NCBI GenBank assembly: GCA_015067025.1
Contig: SVNC01000016.1
Coordinates: 1 to 44,787 of the forward strand
Origin: Oscillospiraceae bacterium
GTDB taxonomy: Bacteria; Bacillota; Clostridia; Oscillospirales; Ruminococcaceae
Direction of reading: 5' to 3'
DNA length: 44,787 nucleotides
Positions within the stretch are counted from its first letter, which is position 1; each line of letters begins with the position of its first letter. The notes under the pieces are model-generated. The model was not told the origin of the DNA. It did not search any database and saw only the letters and a program-made list of their open reading frames with translations. Of this stretch, positions 43,594 through 44,787 are shown in pieces. Made by a program: the position numbers and the translations under genes.

Positions 43594-44283
43594 TTAACCA
43601 AGTGCAAGAGCGGGAGCTGTACCAACTGTTAAACCTAAGTCAGAGATACCAGCTGTCTTCTGATCCCAGTTAGCTGTCTTAGCAGCCCAGTCAACCTTAC
43701 CAGCAGTGTCTACGAGTGCGCCTGTTGCATCGTAAGCAGCAGCTGTGATTTCGCCGAGGTCAGCTTCAACAGAAGAATCTGCTGTGTAGATAACAGCTTC
43801 AACGTGACCAGCCTTAACGTATGCCTTTACAAAAGCATTCTGGATGTCAGGGAAGAGAGCCATAAGCTTGATAGAGAGAAGGTTCTGAGGAGCATTTGCC
43901 TGTGCAATTGCTGTATCAGTTGCTGTCATAGCTGTACCAGCTGTTGTCCAGTCCTGAGCACCTGTGATAGACTTGAAAGAAGCGGGTGTTTCAACGTCTG
44001 TTGTCCAGTCACCACTAGATACTGTGATTGTGATCTCAGATACGGATGTGTTAGCCTGCTTCATACCGTAACCCTTAGTATCGCAGTCTGTTAAGAACTG
44101 TTCGATCTGGTCCTGGAAGGAAGCTGCTGTTGAGTTAGCTGATGTTACTCTTGAAGAAGTAACGAAGCCCATCATTGTAGGAACTAAGATTGCTGCTAAT
44201 ACGCCGATGATAGCGATAACAACGATAAGTTCTACGAGTGTAAAGCCCTTCTTGGCTTTAAGCTGCTGTAATTTCTTTATCAT
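43594..44283 (-). CDS. type IV prepilin-like protein, copy 2
   Basis: A 229-residue prepilin. KAKKG then FTLVELIVVIAIIGVLAAIL gives the class III signal and conserved Glu5; the segment LVPTMMGFVTSSRVTSAN matches copy 1. The C-terminal part is low in charge and rich in Ala/Thr (TAGTAMTATDTAIAQANAPQ) with the ending VGTAPALALG. GGAGG lies 8 nt before the ATG. Codon use is more uniform than in neighbours (GCT and GCA for Ala, ACT/ACA), as expected of a highly expressed gene. Own promoter, about 110-nt leader, and strong terminator suggest a major pilin. Confidence 0.93.
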   Translation of the reverse strand: MIKKLQQLKAKKGFTLVELIVVIAIIGVLAAILVPTMMGFVTSSRVTSANSTAASFQDQIEQFLTDCDTKGYGMKQANTSVSEITITVSSGDWTTDVETPASFKSITGAQDWTTAGTAMTATDTAIAQANAPQNLLSIKLMALFPDIQNAFVKAYVKAGHVEAVIYTADSSVEADLGEITAAAYDATGALVDTAGKVDWAAKTANWDQKTAGISDLGLTVGTAPALALG

Positions 44284-44319
44284 GGAAATTACCTCCTTAA
44301 AAAATAGAATAAAAATTTG

Positions 44320-44380
44320 TTTATGTTTAACAGTCCACGCTGTTAAATCCCAAAATCCTTCGGCCTATATAGACCATCCG
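44320..44380 (-). promoter_or_regulatory. structured 5' leader of prepilin copy 2
   Basis: Between promoter and ribosome binding site the transcript contains TTTAACAG/CTGTTAAA (8 bp, 6-nt loop) near 44326-44347 and a near-palindrome GGTCTATATAGGCC near 44360-44376. No known riboswitch class was recognised, including cyclic-di-GMP classes. It may stabilise the mRNA or regulate translation. Confidence 0.4.
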
Positions 44381-44394
44381 TTTTCTGTATTTAT

Positions 44395-44423
44395 AGAATA
44401 CCATAATACAGATAAAATTGCAA
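44395..44423 (-). promoter_or_regulatory. promoter of prepilin copy 2
   Basis: TTGCAA (44418-44423), 17-nt spacer with TGG before the -10, TATTCT (44395-44400), about 112 bp upstream of the ATG. Confidence 0.75.
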
Positions 44424-44624
44424 TACTTTTTGGAAAAAATTTGGTGCATTTTTAAAAATTAGTGAAAAATATATATACCAAAAATATTCAAAATGTGCAA
44501 ATTGCACAGTTTTGTGTAACGGATTACATAAAAAATGATAAAAAACACCTTACAAATCGTAAAACGGAATGTAAAATTAGATATATATTTAGTAGCGATC
44601 AACGATTTTTTTGTGGTGGTGTAA
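44424..44624. other. AT-rich intergenic stretch without a gene
   Basis: About 200 bp with no credible reading frame. It contains one short perfect inverted repeat, GTGCAA-A-TTGCAC near 44494-44506, and no other clear signal. It separates prepilin copy 2 from the second repeat copy. Confidence 0.6.
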
Positions 44625-44787
44625 GATAAATTGTTGTTTGCGGGTTGCACCCGCGGGCAGTTCCTGCCTTTTAATATGGTTGTTGTATGCAGAGATTGAT
44701 GAACGGCAGGAGTTCACGTGTTAAATGCAAGACAAATTGTTGTTTATAGGGTTGCCGTAGGCATTGTAGCCCCCAACCCCCTTACCC
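44625..44787. repeat. second copy of the hairpin-array repeat, cut by the window end
   Basis: The first 40 bases (44625-44664) equal 42135-42174, and the last 54 bases (44734-44787) equal 42241-42294. Between them the copies differ in sequence but keep a pairing: CCTGCC (44663-44668) with GGCAGG (44705-44710), against CCGCC with GGCGG in the first copy. The hairpins GCGGG/CCCGC (44640-44654) and TGCC/GGCA (44753-44763) are also kept. The right end lies outside the window. Confidence 0.85.

Noticed and set aside
44284-44400. Cyclic-di-GMP (GEMM) riboswitch upstream of prepilin copy 2
   Set aside because: The leader lacks the conserved core bases and tetraloop-receptor features I know for either class.
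1-44787. tRNA and rRNA genes
   Set aside because: I scanned intergenic regions for cloverleaf-like patterns, GGTTCGAATCC-type arms and rRNA cores and found none.

Overview
The window comes from a low-to-mid GC Gram-positive Clostridia genome, most likely Ruminococcaceae/Oscillospirales (a Ruminococcus-like organism). This is inferred from the rimP-nusA-ylxR-ylxQ-infB-rbfA-nrnA-truB-ribF order, an ECF-type QueT transporter behind a preQ1-type leader, strong AGGAGG ribosome binding sites, TTGACA/TTGCAA-N17-TATAAT promoters, type IV prepilins, and an intracellular GH51 arabinofuranosidase. Most of the window is chromosomal core. The accessory material is at the two edges: a truncated serine-recombinase tail at the left and hairpin-rich repeats plus prepilins at the right.

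Layout. 1-230: 3' end of a serine recombinase and a hairpin. 286-5475 (-): GldA/GldF/GldG-like ABC system with a DUF4340 protein and a small hypothetical. 5573-13854 (-): nine-gene translation/ribosome-maturation operon from a perfect promoter at 13953-13981. 14018-16638 (-): PAS-GGDEF protein and a degenerate EAL-HDOD protein. 16844-20475 (-): THUMP rRNA methyltransferase and a class A penicillin-binding protein. 20694-21304 (+): preQ1 leader and queT. 21362-21772 (-): small membrane protein. 21948-29395 (+): an apparent five-gene unit of aminotransferase, trpS and an ABC-DUF1854-ABC exporter set. 29409-32130 (-): GH51 enzyme, Cys-rich DUF6171-like protein, PH-like protein and GtrA. 32255-34571 (+): HAD phosphatase, rimM and a trmD with an extra C-terminal region. 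34699-36477 (+): HPr, a lipoprotein and a hypothetical. 36672-39820 (-): mnmA and an unusual metG. 40081-42042 (+): cytoplasmic LacI-type sensor fused to GGDEF. 42135-42700: a hairpin-array repeat element. 42757-44283 (-): two related prepilin genes. 44625-44787: start of a second copy of the repeat.

How the parts fit. Two diguanylate-cyclase-type proteins and one HDOD/EAL protein point to cyclic-di-GMP signalling, and the prepilins are a plausible surface output, although no pilus assembly genes are present here. The best candidates for undescribed biology are: the roughly 560-bp non-coding element of tightly packed perfect hairpins, bounded by 14-bp inverted repeats and partly repeated 2.5 kb away; the ABC-DUF1854-ABC system, in which both half-transporters carry an extra N-terminal domain and a zinc ribbon; and the roughly 136-residue C-terminal extension of TrmD. 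All functional calls rest on motif reading only; no database search was run.
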